DNA of 32,149 nucleotides, taken from Tolypocladium sp. Sup5 PDA-1. Lineage: Eukaryota > Ascomycota > Sordariomycetes > Hypocreales > Ophiocordycipitaceae. This document shows positions 10,221 to 18,892 of the stretch, one piece after another; the first letter of the stretch is position 1; the number at the start of each line of letters is the position of its first letter. Under the pieces are notes generated by a model that worked only from the letters and a program-made list of their open reading frames with translations, had not been told where the DNA came from and ran no database searches. The stretch lies in contig JPHH03000116.1 in NCBI GenBank assembly GCA_000750105.3, forward strand, positions 1 to 32,149, in the 5' to 3' direction. The translations under genes and the position numbers were made by a program.

Positions 10221-10351
10221 ATCCGTTGCACTCGGCTTTTGGTCTGTTCGTTCAGCCTCAACAAATTAGATAGAAATCAAGCTCCCTTCTCTCTATGACT
10301 CTGCTATCCTAGCTGTTGATATTATGGATTCAATTGCTCTTTTGCTCGCCT

Positions 10352-11460
10352 CTAAGCATTTAGTGGAGGAACCCAATCGCATGAGATCATAGCTTTGTGA
10401 ATATCGATACGACTCGCAGCAGTGAGCCACCAATACCTGCTGATCTCATCTTCACGTGAAAGCACTCGGAGGTAATCCAACATAACACCGCCTTCTCGAC
10501 TAGCCCTTGTCTTGATACACTGAAGGTAGAAGGCTCGGTCCCATTCCATCTGCTTGGTATTGCGTCTCGTCCAGTCGAAGGCTTGACCCTTTTCTGGCTC
10601 GTGAGTAAGGAAACGGGGGTATACCGCTGCGAACTGAAGCGGAACAAATTCCGCCCAGCCGAAATCGATGAGACTAGATGGGTCAGCTTGTTTTGCCACG
10701 TTGGAATCGCGGATTTACCTTTGAACATTGTAATGCTCATCGACGATAACGTTATTGCCCGAAATGTCGCCGTGAACAAGCACATGCGGCGCTGTGTCAA
10801 GCTCAGGTATCCAGTACTTCTGCATAAGCTGCATCTGCTTCCGACATTCGGCGGGCGTGACCCCGGGAAGCTCACCAGCCTCAGCACGTATGATCCTTCG
10901 ATTGATCTTGGACCTGATCCAGTCCAGCGCAGCCTTTCCTAAATTAAAGATCAGAAGCAAGCCAAGCATTGAGGCCCCATGAACAGACCAGTCTCATGGA
11001 TACGGAGCAAGTCGAGACTTGCATTGGCAACGGCATGAAGCACCTGCCTTCGTTCGCACTCAGACGCTGGCCTGGTGTCAGACCACTTCAAGGGCCTTCC
11101 ATTTGCCCACCCAAGGACTAGGACAGGTGTGCGTAGCGGGTTTCCCATTGTAGAATCGGAAGCAATGAGCGGCTGGATGAGATTTATCTGCGCAGCATCA
11201 ATGCGGCGACGGATGTTCGCCTCGCGCTCAACAAGAAGGCCAATGTGAGGGTTTGTCGACTCCTTAGGTATGCGAACGCAGATTCGAGATTTTGAGGCAC
11301 TCTCCAAAGGATAGACGAGATACTCTCCACCGGAGAAAGCTTTGTTCTCTGTCTCGAGGATGAAGTGACAAGGCGAGCCGATCACGCTTGTTGCCAGTGA
11401 GCAGATGGTTGATGGATCGGGCATCCACGGCTGCATCGTGCTGTGAGACTCGATGTCCAT
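10352..11460 (-). CDS. Aminoglycoside phosphotransferase (APH)-fold kinase, fungal family
   Basis: Three exons, 11460-10989, 10938-10719 and 10673-10352, are joined across introns of 50 and 45 nt, giving 337 residues. The catalytic loop HGDISGNN (residues 213-220, base Asp215 and Asn220) and the metal-binding IDFGW (residues 233-237) identify the APH/choline-kinase fold. The second intron falls between these two motifs. Fungal members rarely act on antibiotics and their small-molecule or protein substrates are mostly unknown. Intron 2 has a good donor (GTAAAT) and GCTGACC branch site. Intron 1 uses the unusual donor GTCTGT with a CTGATC branch site, but the phases agree. The frame is open upstream of the chosen ATG, so a longer N-terminus is possible. 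The gene appears intact. Confidence 0.85.
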
Positions 11461-12194
11461 GTTGAAACAAAGAAAATAGGACCGTGGACTGTTGATACGG
11501 CATGAAAGGAACTGAACTGAACTGAACTGTATTCCTACTCGGTTGTAGCCGCTAAATTTATCCGCAGCCATGCCCAGTGAGCGGGGTCTGGCAGGCAGCC
11601 GACGCGACCGGATTAACATCCGGCCGCCCCACTTCGCCAATGTAAACAAACACGCCGACCAGCTGCCCCCAAAATTCCCGCTTTGCTCCTCAACCTCAAT
11701 CTACACGTGGCTGGTCCCCTCGTGTAGAACGTGGTTCTCTACTAATGTGCATCATGTACAGGTACTATCGTCCGTTGCCCGACAGTTCTGTTCGTCTTCA
11801 TTCGAGCTTCTTTGACCAAGAGCTGGACAGCTGGATCCCGTTGTAGACCTTTGGGCATGAGTAGACCGAGTGACTTGGTCACTGCCCAAGCCACTGTCGC
11901 TGCGTGAACCTGCAATGCCTAGGTCGCCGTCCTCGGCATCACTGCTGGGCATGTCATCGCATCGGTTTGGCGGCGCCGCGCTTCGACTTTGCTGGAGCGA
12001 GGGATGGAAGAAGTCGCTTGTGGACACAGACCGGGTTGACTGGAGGTGTCCATGTACTGACGCTGCAGCACTCCATCCTTGCGCACCAGCATCATGAAGT
12101 ACAAAATGGAAGCATGGACGTCGCTACCAGAGTTATCAGGCAAGGGCGTATAACATGAAGTACTTCAGCAAATACATGACCACTCAAGCTAAGG
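11461..12194. other. Intergenic region, possible disordered reading frame on minus strand
   Basis: A minus-strand frame at about 12090-11752 is Ser/Asp/Gly-rich (for example DMPSSDAEDGDLGIAGSRSD) without a clear start or splice support. It could be part of an unidentified low-complexity gene or chance. The segment 11461-11750 shows nothing beyond a pyrimidine-rich leader. Confidence 0.3.
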
Positions 12195-13400
12195 CTACTC
12201 CGACACGCTCTTCGTCTCCCGGATAAAAGGTGCTTTCGCGAGTGCATCCGCCTGGACTTTCCAAATCTCTCTCCCGAGTTCCACGAGTTCTGGGCCAAAA
12301 TCCTCGAGCAATTCGTCAACACTGAGCTCTCTATCCCATAGCACTTCCCGATACTCTTCATCCGAGTCGAACGTAGCCGCCCTCCACATCGTCTTCCACC
12401 TTTCGACTGCTCGAACGGCCTCTGGGTGCTGACTTTGAATGCTGGTAGCGACCATATAGAAGGAAGATCGTTTGGCATGGCCCGTCTTTGGCTTGAAGAG
12501 TCTTACTGAGGAGAACTTTTGGAATCTCCATACAAGATTCACGGTGTCCCACGCTTCAAGCTTGTGCAGGAGCATGACCATGGTTCCCCCAGGCTCGAGA
12601 TGCTGAAGGCCGAGAGCAAGCTGCGCGGTCGTCAACCTTCTCGCTTCTCGCTTCTCTCGATAGGGGGCCCGTGCATGTGTCCTAAGAACTTGGCCATCAC
12701 ACAGGACCAGATCGAAGAGCTGATGTGTTTCAAACTGCCCTGGCAAGAAGTTTCTGGCATCTGGATGGTCCTCAGGGATCCTTTCCACGCCCATGTCTGC
12801 AGCGAGCATCGTGACATCCAAGAGCCTCTGCTCGACATTCGAATTTCTCGGCAAACGGACCTTATGCCCTCCGCAGGAGATAGGTAAGCTGAAAGCCAAG
12901 GCGCGAGACCCTTGGTTTCTGCTCAACGCCGTTGCGAGAAAGCCACCTGGAGCCATGCACATGTCGAGGATGATGAGCGGGCGTGTGTGGACCTGCTGGC
13001 TCGCAAAGGCATGGGTGGATCGGTGAAGCTCTTGCCCGATGTCTTTCATCAGTTTATAGAAGTATACAGCCGTCCGTTCATTGCTTTCGTCGGCACTTCG
13101 ACGTTGCCTCTTGAAAAATGCATCGCCTTCGGGGTTGTCCCATCCCTGTTGCGTAACAAGTCAGCATCATGTGTGGGATTGGGGCTGGACACCACTGGCC
13201 TTCTGTCGCAGGTCACTGAGTTCCCGAAACTCTGCACTCCTCTCCAGCAGGTAAGGCACGATGGCTTTGCAGGCGCGTTCCAACTTCCAGTCTGGCTGGC
13301 TGGCTGCCTGGTCCTCGACAACCCGAGGGTTGTTCGGGTCCTGGGCAGGCAAAGGAGCAGAGCCCCACGCCTGTGCTTGAGTTGATGCGAATGTCTCCAT
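12195..13400 (-). CDS. FtsJ/RrmJ-like SAM-dependent methyltransferase
   Basis: Exons 13400-13191 and 13145-12195 are joined across a 45-nt intron, giving 386 residues. The Rossmann-type SAM site is LDMCMAPGGF (about residues 131-139), followed by FDLVLCDG (Asp at about residue 220) and a strand-helix unit ending MLLHKLEAWD (Lys at about residue 265), the order expected for FtsJ-type 2'-O-methyltransferases. The last member of the classic K-D-K-E set is replaced by Phe in AKRSSFYMV (about residue 299), so classic rRNA or cap 2'-O-methylation is uncertain. The intron donor is the weak GTCCAG, but only this one keeps phase, with a GCTGAC branch site and CAACAG acceptor. The N-terminal 70 residues carry no known motif. 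I infer a fungal accessory methyltransferase of unknown substrate. Confidence 0.8.
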
Positions 13401-14128
13401 GCTTTGGCAAGAAAGCAGATACGAGTTTCTTCATGGGATACTCAAGAGAAGAGGCACCTGGTGAAAGACAGGGAAGGACCGGGGCGACCTTTTGTGCTCG
13501 CGAGGGTTGAAATGTCACGACTACCAACACGTCTCAGCTTGGGCCTCAGCTTGGGCATGACTGCATACGTAGCCATTGGTCAGACAAGACGGCCTCCAGC
13601 AGCATCTGCTCATTCCATCGTCGGATGTGACAGTACACGTGCGGCTTGACCATGACATTTCCGCTACTCTCAACCCCAGCACCCGCGCTGTGCTTGGGAT
13701 GTGGGATATTAACAGTCGCTGTAAGATTAGAAATTTCACATGATCATTATGAAATTTCCCACGTCTCACGAAGCGCTAGAGCGCGATTGTTGGAGAAGTT
13801 TGAAGGCGGGTACATTCATCAGGCAGTGAAGCTCTTCACGATTAACGTGTGGACTAGGCTGGATGTGAGGTGGGCTTCTCACGCAGCGCTAAGAAGCACG
13901 GGGTGCGTGAGATGCCCTCGGCGGCTAGTCGTGGTTGGACACGAGTGTCCCCGTACAGGGGCGGGGCTCCGCTATTCACATGCATGACCAATCAGCAGTT
14001 GGCTGTGGAATTGCCTCGTGTCCTCCGTCGCGCCATCGAGGGACGCTGTCTCTTGTCCTGGTCCTGCATCACCAGATATAAGAACGACACTCCAGCACCT
14101 ACATATCGACCATGGCAAGCATTCAAGG
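13401..14128. other. Intergenic region, no supported gene
   Basis: The stretch separates divergent genes. It contains a self-complementary AT-rich spot (GAAATTTC repeated either side of TGATCA, 13733-13760) but no coding frame with recognisable content. The 3' end, about 14080-14128, has a TATAAG-type box at 14076 and serves as promoter of the gene starting at 14129. Confidence 0.4.
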
Positions 14129-15808
14129 ATGGTTCCGACAAAAGGTTCACATAACCGACCAACCACTCCTGGCCTGCGCAAGCGTCGCACCCCTTCGTGT
14201 CCGAGTCAAACGCCAGAAGACGACCCAGACCATCGTTCATCGAAACAACAGAAACTCAGCCATCCGGCATTCCCACCTGCAAGGTTCTGGGACCACCTGT
14301 CAGAGATCCCTCTCACGCGGAACGCACTGCGAGAGTTGAACGAGAGGAACGACAAAGTCTCTCGTGGCTCGGGACAACGATCGGGACAACGATCGGGACA
14401 ACGACGAAGCGCTCGGGGGCGTACGCGACTGAGTACATCCACCCAAAAGAAAACAAGCCACCTTCTTGCCGATAAGTTCCTTTGTCGGTGTTTTCCAAAT
14501 TGTTCGGATCAGATCAAGTGTTTTGCAAGTCGGGGCGGCCCAGATCTGAAAGACGTAAGAGGAGTATGTGTGAATATTTGCCTCTTGTCGTTCCGTGCTG
14601 ACAGCCAGTAGTATCGGACATCGGCAGAGGCCCAAGACGGGATGAGCTCCAGCCAGTCGAGTCTCCGTCGCCGAAAGAGGTCACCGACGAAGAGGAGCTC
14701 GCGGTCGCCGTCGAAGAGCAACGTTACCCCCAACACAACCAGCACGAGGAGCACGGGCCCATATGATCGTGCTTTCCAGCAACACCTGATCGATCACGAT
14801 GTTTTCCCCGACGGTTATGAGTACCCGGATGGCCGATTACCGCCGGAGCCCGAGAATATGGACGAGATACTTCGTGCACTGGCCCAGCCTAGGGCATCTC
14901 TATCTCCGTCTCGATTCACGAAGGACGACTTCCGCAAGTTCAAGCGAGCAGATACCCATGCGTCTAAGGAGAGAGAAGTTACCACAACCGTTATCCCAGT
15001 TGTCGAAGGAGACGTTGGCGATAGGAAGTGTGTTGCCGGCGAGATTCCGTTCACGAATCTTGAGCAGTTAACCGATGGTACACTCGTGCCAGGCAATCCC
15101 GATCTTTACTACGGCGCGCGTCCTGAACAGCTCGACAGGAACATTCGCAGAGGCCTGAACAATCAGATCGTTCCCTCTACCCAACATGACCTTCCTATCG
15201 CGCCAAACTATCTTTTCCAGGCCAAGGGGCCTGATGGAAGTCTGTCGGTCGCAACTCGACAAGCGTGCTATGACGGTGCATTGGGAGCGAGAGGCATCCA
15301 CAGCCTGCAGTCATACAAGCAGTTGGAGCCACCATACGATAACAATGCCTACACAATTACGTCGACATACCACGGTGGCACCCTGAAGATGTACACCAGT
15401 CATCCGATACCACCATCAGTTCCTGGAGGACAACCCGGCTTTGTCATGACGCAAATAAAGACGTGGGGTCTAACTGGTGATGTCGACGCCTTTCGACAGG
15501 GAGCTGCTGCTTTCCGGAACGGCAGAGACTGGGCGAAGCGACAAAGAGACGATGCGATCGAGCACGCGAATGAGAGAGCAGTTCGAGATGAAGCCATTGC
15601 ATCTCCCCCAGGGAACAATGGCTTGGGATTGAGCTTCCCAAGCGAGGCGTCGGCTGATGAAACAATTGTCACCAGCCAAGAGACGATTCTAAACCTCGAT
15701 TTCAACATGCCACCCTCATATGAGTCCGACACGTCCGCAGATGAACTATCACGAGAATTTCACCCTCCCAAACGCACCAAGTCACATTCTCCGCAGAAAA
15801 GGTCATAG
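14129..15808 (+). CDS. Fungal DUF7924-like protein with PD...QxK motif
   Basis: Exons 14129-14554 and 14612-15808 are joined across a 57-nt intron (GTAAGA donor, GTGCTGAC branch, CAGTAG acceptor, phase 0), giving 540 residues. Residues 1-45 are basic and disordered, then comes FWDHLSEIPLTRNALRELNERN, typical of the family's N-terminal block. The core contains GNPDLYYG (Pro305-Asp306) and APNYLFQAKGPDGS (Gln345-Ala-Lys347) followed by ATRQACYDGALGARG. The PD and (E/Q)xK spacing resembles a PD-(D/E)XK nuclease fold, but here Gln stands where Glu or Asp would be expected. A 12-base unit repeats three times (14370-14405), coding GQRS. The C-terminus is basic (PPKRTKSHSPQKRS) and may direct nuclear entry. 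The collagen-like gene starts 9 bases after the stop. An earlier ATG at 14112 is out of frame. The family name is from memory and no function is established. Confidence 0.75.
14370..14405 (+). repeat. Three tandem copies of CGGGACAACGAT
   Basis: Copies lie at 14370-14381, 14382-14393 and 14394-14405, the last ending in C instead of T. They are within the coding sequence and add the repeating peptide SGQR. A multiple of three keeps the frame, so the length may vary between strains. Confidence 0.85.
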
Positions 15809-15817
15809 GGTGATAAG

Positions 15818-16724
15818 ATGTCTGAACTCCCGGCGCGAAGAGGCAAACGCAAAGGCACGTCATCGCGCAGCTCCCAACGATCAAGCTGCATAGCTGCCTA
15901 ACCACCGAACACCTCATCCTCCCCAGCTGTCCAAGCAGACGAAGATGGCAGGAAAGACACTGTCTCCGAGGTGCATTTTATTACTCTCACCATCACCAAA
16001 GAGCACTACACTGAGACCAAGACGATACGCTTGGGAGGCACATGTGCTACGGATGTTGGGGTAACTCCTACAGCTGAGACACTCCCAACCCAGCAAGTCG
16101 GCCCGGACATTGTCCATCAAGATTTGAGTGACGACAAGATCGCCATTCTTGTGGGCGTTCTTCTGGGTGTATTTTTTGTAGGATTCGGGATCGCTTGGAT
16201 CTGCTGGCAAGGAAGGCTGAAGCACAGCAGTGCAAAGCAATGCGATGTCGAGTACAATATCCGTCGTCGTCGTGGCGTGCCCGGTCCTCGAGGCGAACCT
16301 GGGTTACCTGGCCCGCCGGGTCCATCGGGTCCACCAGGTGTCGGGGGCCTACCAGGTCCGGCAGGGAATTCGGGGCCCGCAGGGGATCGCGGCCCTCCGG
16401 GCAACGTCGGACGGGATGGACGGGATGCCCGCGATGGGCGAGATGGTCGGGACGGGCGTCCCGGTAAGGACGGGCAGGACGGCAGAGACGGTCGTCTCGG
16501 GCCGGAAGGACCGCGTGGGCCACCGGGTCACCAGGGGCCTTCAGGAGAACCAGGGATGCCGAGGAGATCCCGGCCTCTCTGGAATACAAGGTCCCCCGGG
16601 TCCCCAGGGCCCGCCTGGCATCCAAGGCTCCCGTGGTGACCAGGCCCCGCCAGGTGTACAAGGGCTGCATGGTGAAGGAGATCGGTGGGATGAAGTGGTT
16701 CTAGGCATTCGCCGAAGGGAGTGA
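15818..16724 (+). pseudogene. One-pass membrane protein with collagen-like tail, broken
   Basis: One frame runs from an ATG at 15818, broken by TAA at 15899-15901, and resumes in the same frame to about 16560. After an extra C (CC at 16559-16560) the Gly-X-Y pattern moves into the +1 frame and runs to TGA ending at 16724. Features in order are a basic N-terminus, a Ser/Pro-rich stretch, one membrane helix of about 24 residues (around 16140-16210, AILVGVLLGVFFVGFGIAWI), a basic RRRR segment and about 45 Gly-X-Y triplets (16276-16700) including RDG and GDRG-rich blocks. TAA may derive from CAA by a CpA-to-TpA change. No signal peptide is seen, and the basic residues after the helix suggest the triplets face the cytosol unless topology is unusual. 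An intron that skips the TAA (CTAAC branch, CCCCAG acceptor at 15925) was considered, but no donor keeps phase. Confidence 0.7.
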
Positions 16725-16794
16725 TGATTTCAAGACATTTCATGCAAGCGTGGTATGTAGACTTAATCTGGAAGCGCCTGACCGAACTGGCCTG

Positions 16795-17746
16795 TCAAGC
16801 ACGAGCAACGTCCACGCCACTTTCACTAATCCTCTCCACGAGCTGCGGACTCAAGAGCCCCTCGTTCACCCAAGTATCCTCTTTGGACGGACGGCCATGC
16901 CAATGCAAAAGATATTGACACTCCCCGGCCCTTGGTCGAGTTGCCAAGACGTCCACCCCGGCGTCAAAACCTTGATATGCTGCCTCAAATTCACGAAGCA
17001 TCTGCTTATCCAAAATGTTTCTCCTTGGCACCCACCAAATGGTACCTTCAGACCACTTTACCAGGAAAGTGCTTTTCCCCCACCGAGCAAGCAAGCAATC
17101 CATCTCGCAAATGTCGGCGTCATGATTTGCGTCATCTGGCTGACTGGTCTGTTCAGATTGCTTTTTTCCGGCTCTGAGTGTCGGATGCTGGGCTTTCTTC
17201 GATGATCTGTGACCATTGTTTGCCGGTTGTACATACTTGGGAAGCATGCGTTCTACACGCAGTGGCCCAAGTAAACTGTAGTTGGAACGCCGCTGTGCCA
17301 TTGTCTCGGACGCATTTGAGCACAGCATCGGGAAGTGGCCATTCCTCGTAGCTCGCAATGGCAGTGTGGGCAGGCGCCTCTGTGTTTGCGGACGAGGCGT
17401 TATCCCTGCTCCATCTCTTCTGTTTCCTGGCAGCGCGTGGTCTCAGCCTCCGTGGCAGTCCGGGATCGTGCTGTGCATCGCGCTGCCTGAGAGTGGGGGC
17501 CGCGGCTTTGAGACGCTTCCGTGCTGGCACGTATTCATCTTCGCTATCGTCTGTTCCTTCTCCAGGGCGATGCCTTTTGACCGGGAGAGTACGAAGATTG
17601 TGCCTGTTCCCAGCGGCACGTTGCCTGTGTGATCGCCTCCGTCCATCTTCACCGGTTCCACCAAACTGGCTCGCCGAAGGGCTGTTGTTGAGGACAGTCT
17701 GACGTTCCTCGGCATGAGTGCTACTAACGTAATTCCTTCTCGTAAT
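16795..17746 (-). CDS. Chromodomain protein
   Basis: Exon 2 (17187-16795) and an upstream exon (..17237) are joined across a 49-nt intron (GTATGT donor, CCCAG acceptor, phase 0). The upstream part contains a basic low-complexity region, KRHRPGEGTDDSEDEYVPARKRLK, then EWPLPDAVLKCVRDNG..FQLQFTW, a block I recall from fungal chromodomain proteins. The C-terminus holds two chromo-like segments: KSTFLVKWSEGTIWWVP and ECQYLLHWHGRPSKEDTWV followed by the usual helix. Chromodomains read methylated histone tails, so heterochromatin binding or targeting of a repeat element is a reasonable inference. The Myb/SANT segment seen in many relatives is not visible. No in-frame ATG is found before the TGA at 17747-17749, so the start lies in an unseen upstream exon or the gene is truncated. 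The coordinates give the open frame, not a proven start. Confidence 0.65.
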
Positions 17747-17750
17747 TCAG

Positions 17751-17982
17751 AAAATGTGGCACTGGATTCCGCGGGGGCCCAGTAGATGGCCAAGTACACT
17801 ATCTGACACAGACAACGGCGCTCGACTATGCAGACGGAGGCGAGAGTGGGGAGCGGAGCAGATCGATTCCATGGATGTCTTACTCCCTGACCGACCCCGC
17901 ACATTCGGCAAGATTACTTGTCTCGTTCTGCGACCTAGTCCGCGAAAGGATCTCCTTTCATCTCTTACAGTACTTCTCATAG
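17751..17982 (+). other. Orphan exon-like reading frame
   Basis: A strong 3' splice site lies just before it: CTACTAAC at about 17720-17728 and TTCTCGTAATTCAG ending at 17750. From there one frame runs 76 residues with protein-like composition (for example GGPVDGQVHYLTQTTALDY and SIPWMSYSLTD) to a TAG ending at 17982. No 5' partner exon is visible because the minus-strand chromodomain gene occupies the upstream sequence. It may be a stranded last exon of a broken gene or chance. Confidence 0.35.
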
Positions 17983-17987
17983 AAGCC

Positions 17988-18557
17988 ATGAAGAAAGCTC
18001 TTCCCTACCTCGACACTGACGAAGACCGCTTGCCCGAGGGTATGAAGCGCATCGGCTACGACGCGGACACTGAAATTTTTAGGTATATGGACACCAACGA
18101 CGGCACCGACTGGGAGGGAGCGCCGGGCTGCGAGTTTGGCAAGCTTTTCCCTGTCACGTCCGAAAAGACGACCCTTGAATCCGTCATGATCGAGGACGAT
18201 GTCGCAGGAGATGAGCCGGAGCCTGATCTCAAAGAGGGCGAGTGGAACCCTCGAGACAGCCATATGAGAACACCTAGTCCACAGGGACTAGGGAGGAGGT
18301 TTATAAAAAGGTTAGACATGGTGACCAGACCATTGCGATCGAGCTCCATTGTTTCTTCGAATCCCCGGCAAGGGGTGACGCAGAGAAATGCCACATCCAA
18401 GGAGAACGAGACGGATAAGGCAAGAACGTTGGCATCGACGCAGCTATCCCCGTTGCGCCTTTCGACTACGAACGAAACGAGAGATGAGGTTTTGCTCCCG
18501 AAAAGATCTTCCGCGAGTGAGTCCTCGATGAAGAATGTACCTGTCGGATCGAGCTGA
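17988..18557 (+). CDS. LysM-protein-type N-terminal domain, no LysM seen
   Basis: The 189-residue product starts with MKKALPYLDTDEDRLPEGM, then RIGYDADTEIFRYMD and DWEGAPGCEFGKL. I recall this order (LDTDE.RLPEGM, GYDADT, WEGAPG..YG.L) from the cytosolic N-terminal segment of fungal membrane proteins that carry an extracellular LysM. After about residue 70 the sequence is acidic and then Ser/Thr/Arg-rich and disordered. No membrane helix or LysM follows in any frame before the next gene, so this is a shortened relative or a fragment. The start was chosen at the motif's natural beginning. The same frame is open upstream to 17754. Confidence 0.5.
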   Translation: MKKALPYLDTDEDRLPEGMKRIGYDADTEIFRYMDTNDGTDWEGAPGCEFGKLFPVTSEKTTLESVMIEDDVAGDEPEPDLKEGEWNPRDSHMRTPSPQGLGRRFIKRLDMVTRPLRSSSIVSSNPRQGVTQRNATSKENETDKARTLASTQLSPLRLSTTNETRDEVLLPKRSSASESSMKNVPVGSS

Positions 18558-18892
18558 TGACTCGGTCAAGGAAAAAGCAAGGAATAAGGGTTGGCTAGGC
18601 ACGGAAGCTGGGGAAAAGCAAATAATAACCGGCTAGCCACGGAGGCACAAGCTAAAGAGGGAAGGATTTCACTTACACGGATGAGCGAGGCATCGCTTCA
18701 ATTGAACAAGAATTGGGACTCAATGCTGTTTTGCCTCTATTTGACCCCTGAATCGGAATCGCACAACGCGACAGTACCGGAATCAGACGCAGCATCTCCG
18801 GCGAAGATACACGTGATGCGGCAAGTCTAGACCTAGGGCCGCTCGAGGTTTATCCAGCGGCAAACCTTGGTCACGACCTTGACGTACGAGTC
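18558..18892 (+). other. Spacer with a coding-like frame leading into the BTB gene
   Basis: From about 18755 a frame runs into the ATG at 18893 with protein-like content (for example RSISGEDTRDAASLDLG and LEVYPAANLGHDLDVR) but has no ATG of its own. It could be extra coding sequence of the BTB gene from an upstream exon. No donor/acceptor pair was found to prove this. Confidence 0.35.

Larger units (their letters stand above)
9674..10351. other. Intergenic region with short tandem repeats, possible LTR-like piece
   Basis: No coding frame is supported. The stretch contains a 22-base-spaced duplication (9753-9793), a minisatellite of GACTTACACG-like units (10136-10220) and a TATAAG-type box at about 9988. 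It begins and ends with weakly complementary TGTCAACG/CCTCAACA words (9751 and 10254-10262), which hints at a solo LTR. No target-site duplication is visible. Confidence 0.3.

Noticed and set aside
13213..13530. Minus-strand frame overlapping the methyltransferase N-terminus
   Set aside because: It overlaps exon 1 of the methyltransferase in another frame and has no domain content.
15899..15925. CTAAC branch and CCCCAG acceptor as a real intron that would rescue the collagen-like gene
   Set aside because: The only upstream GT donor (at 15859) gives the wrong phase for every AG tried, so a nonsense mutation is simpler. Not fully excluded.
16068..16670. Minus-strand frame of 200 codons opposite the collagen-like tract
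   Set aside because: Open only because GC-rich Gly-X-Y codons have no stops on the other strand.
17282..17702. Plus-strand frames with Cys and Leu-rich content
   Set aside because: They are antisense to the chromodomain exon, which has clear domain homology and a canonical intron.
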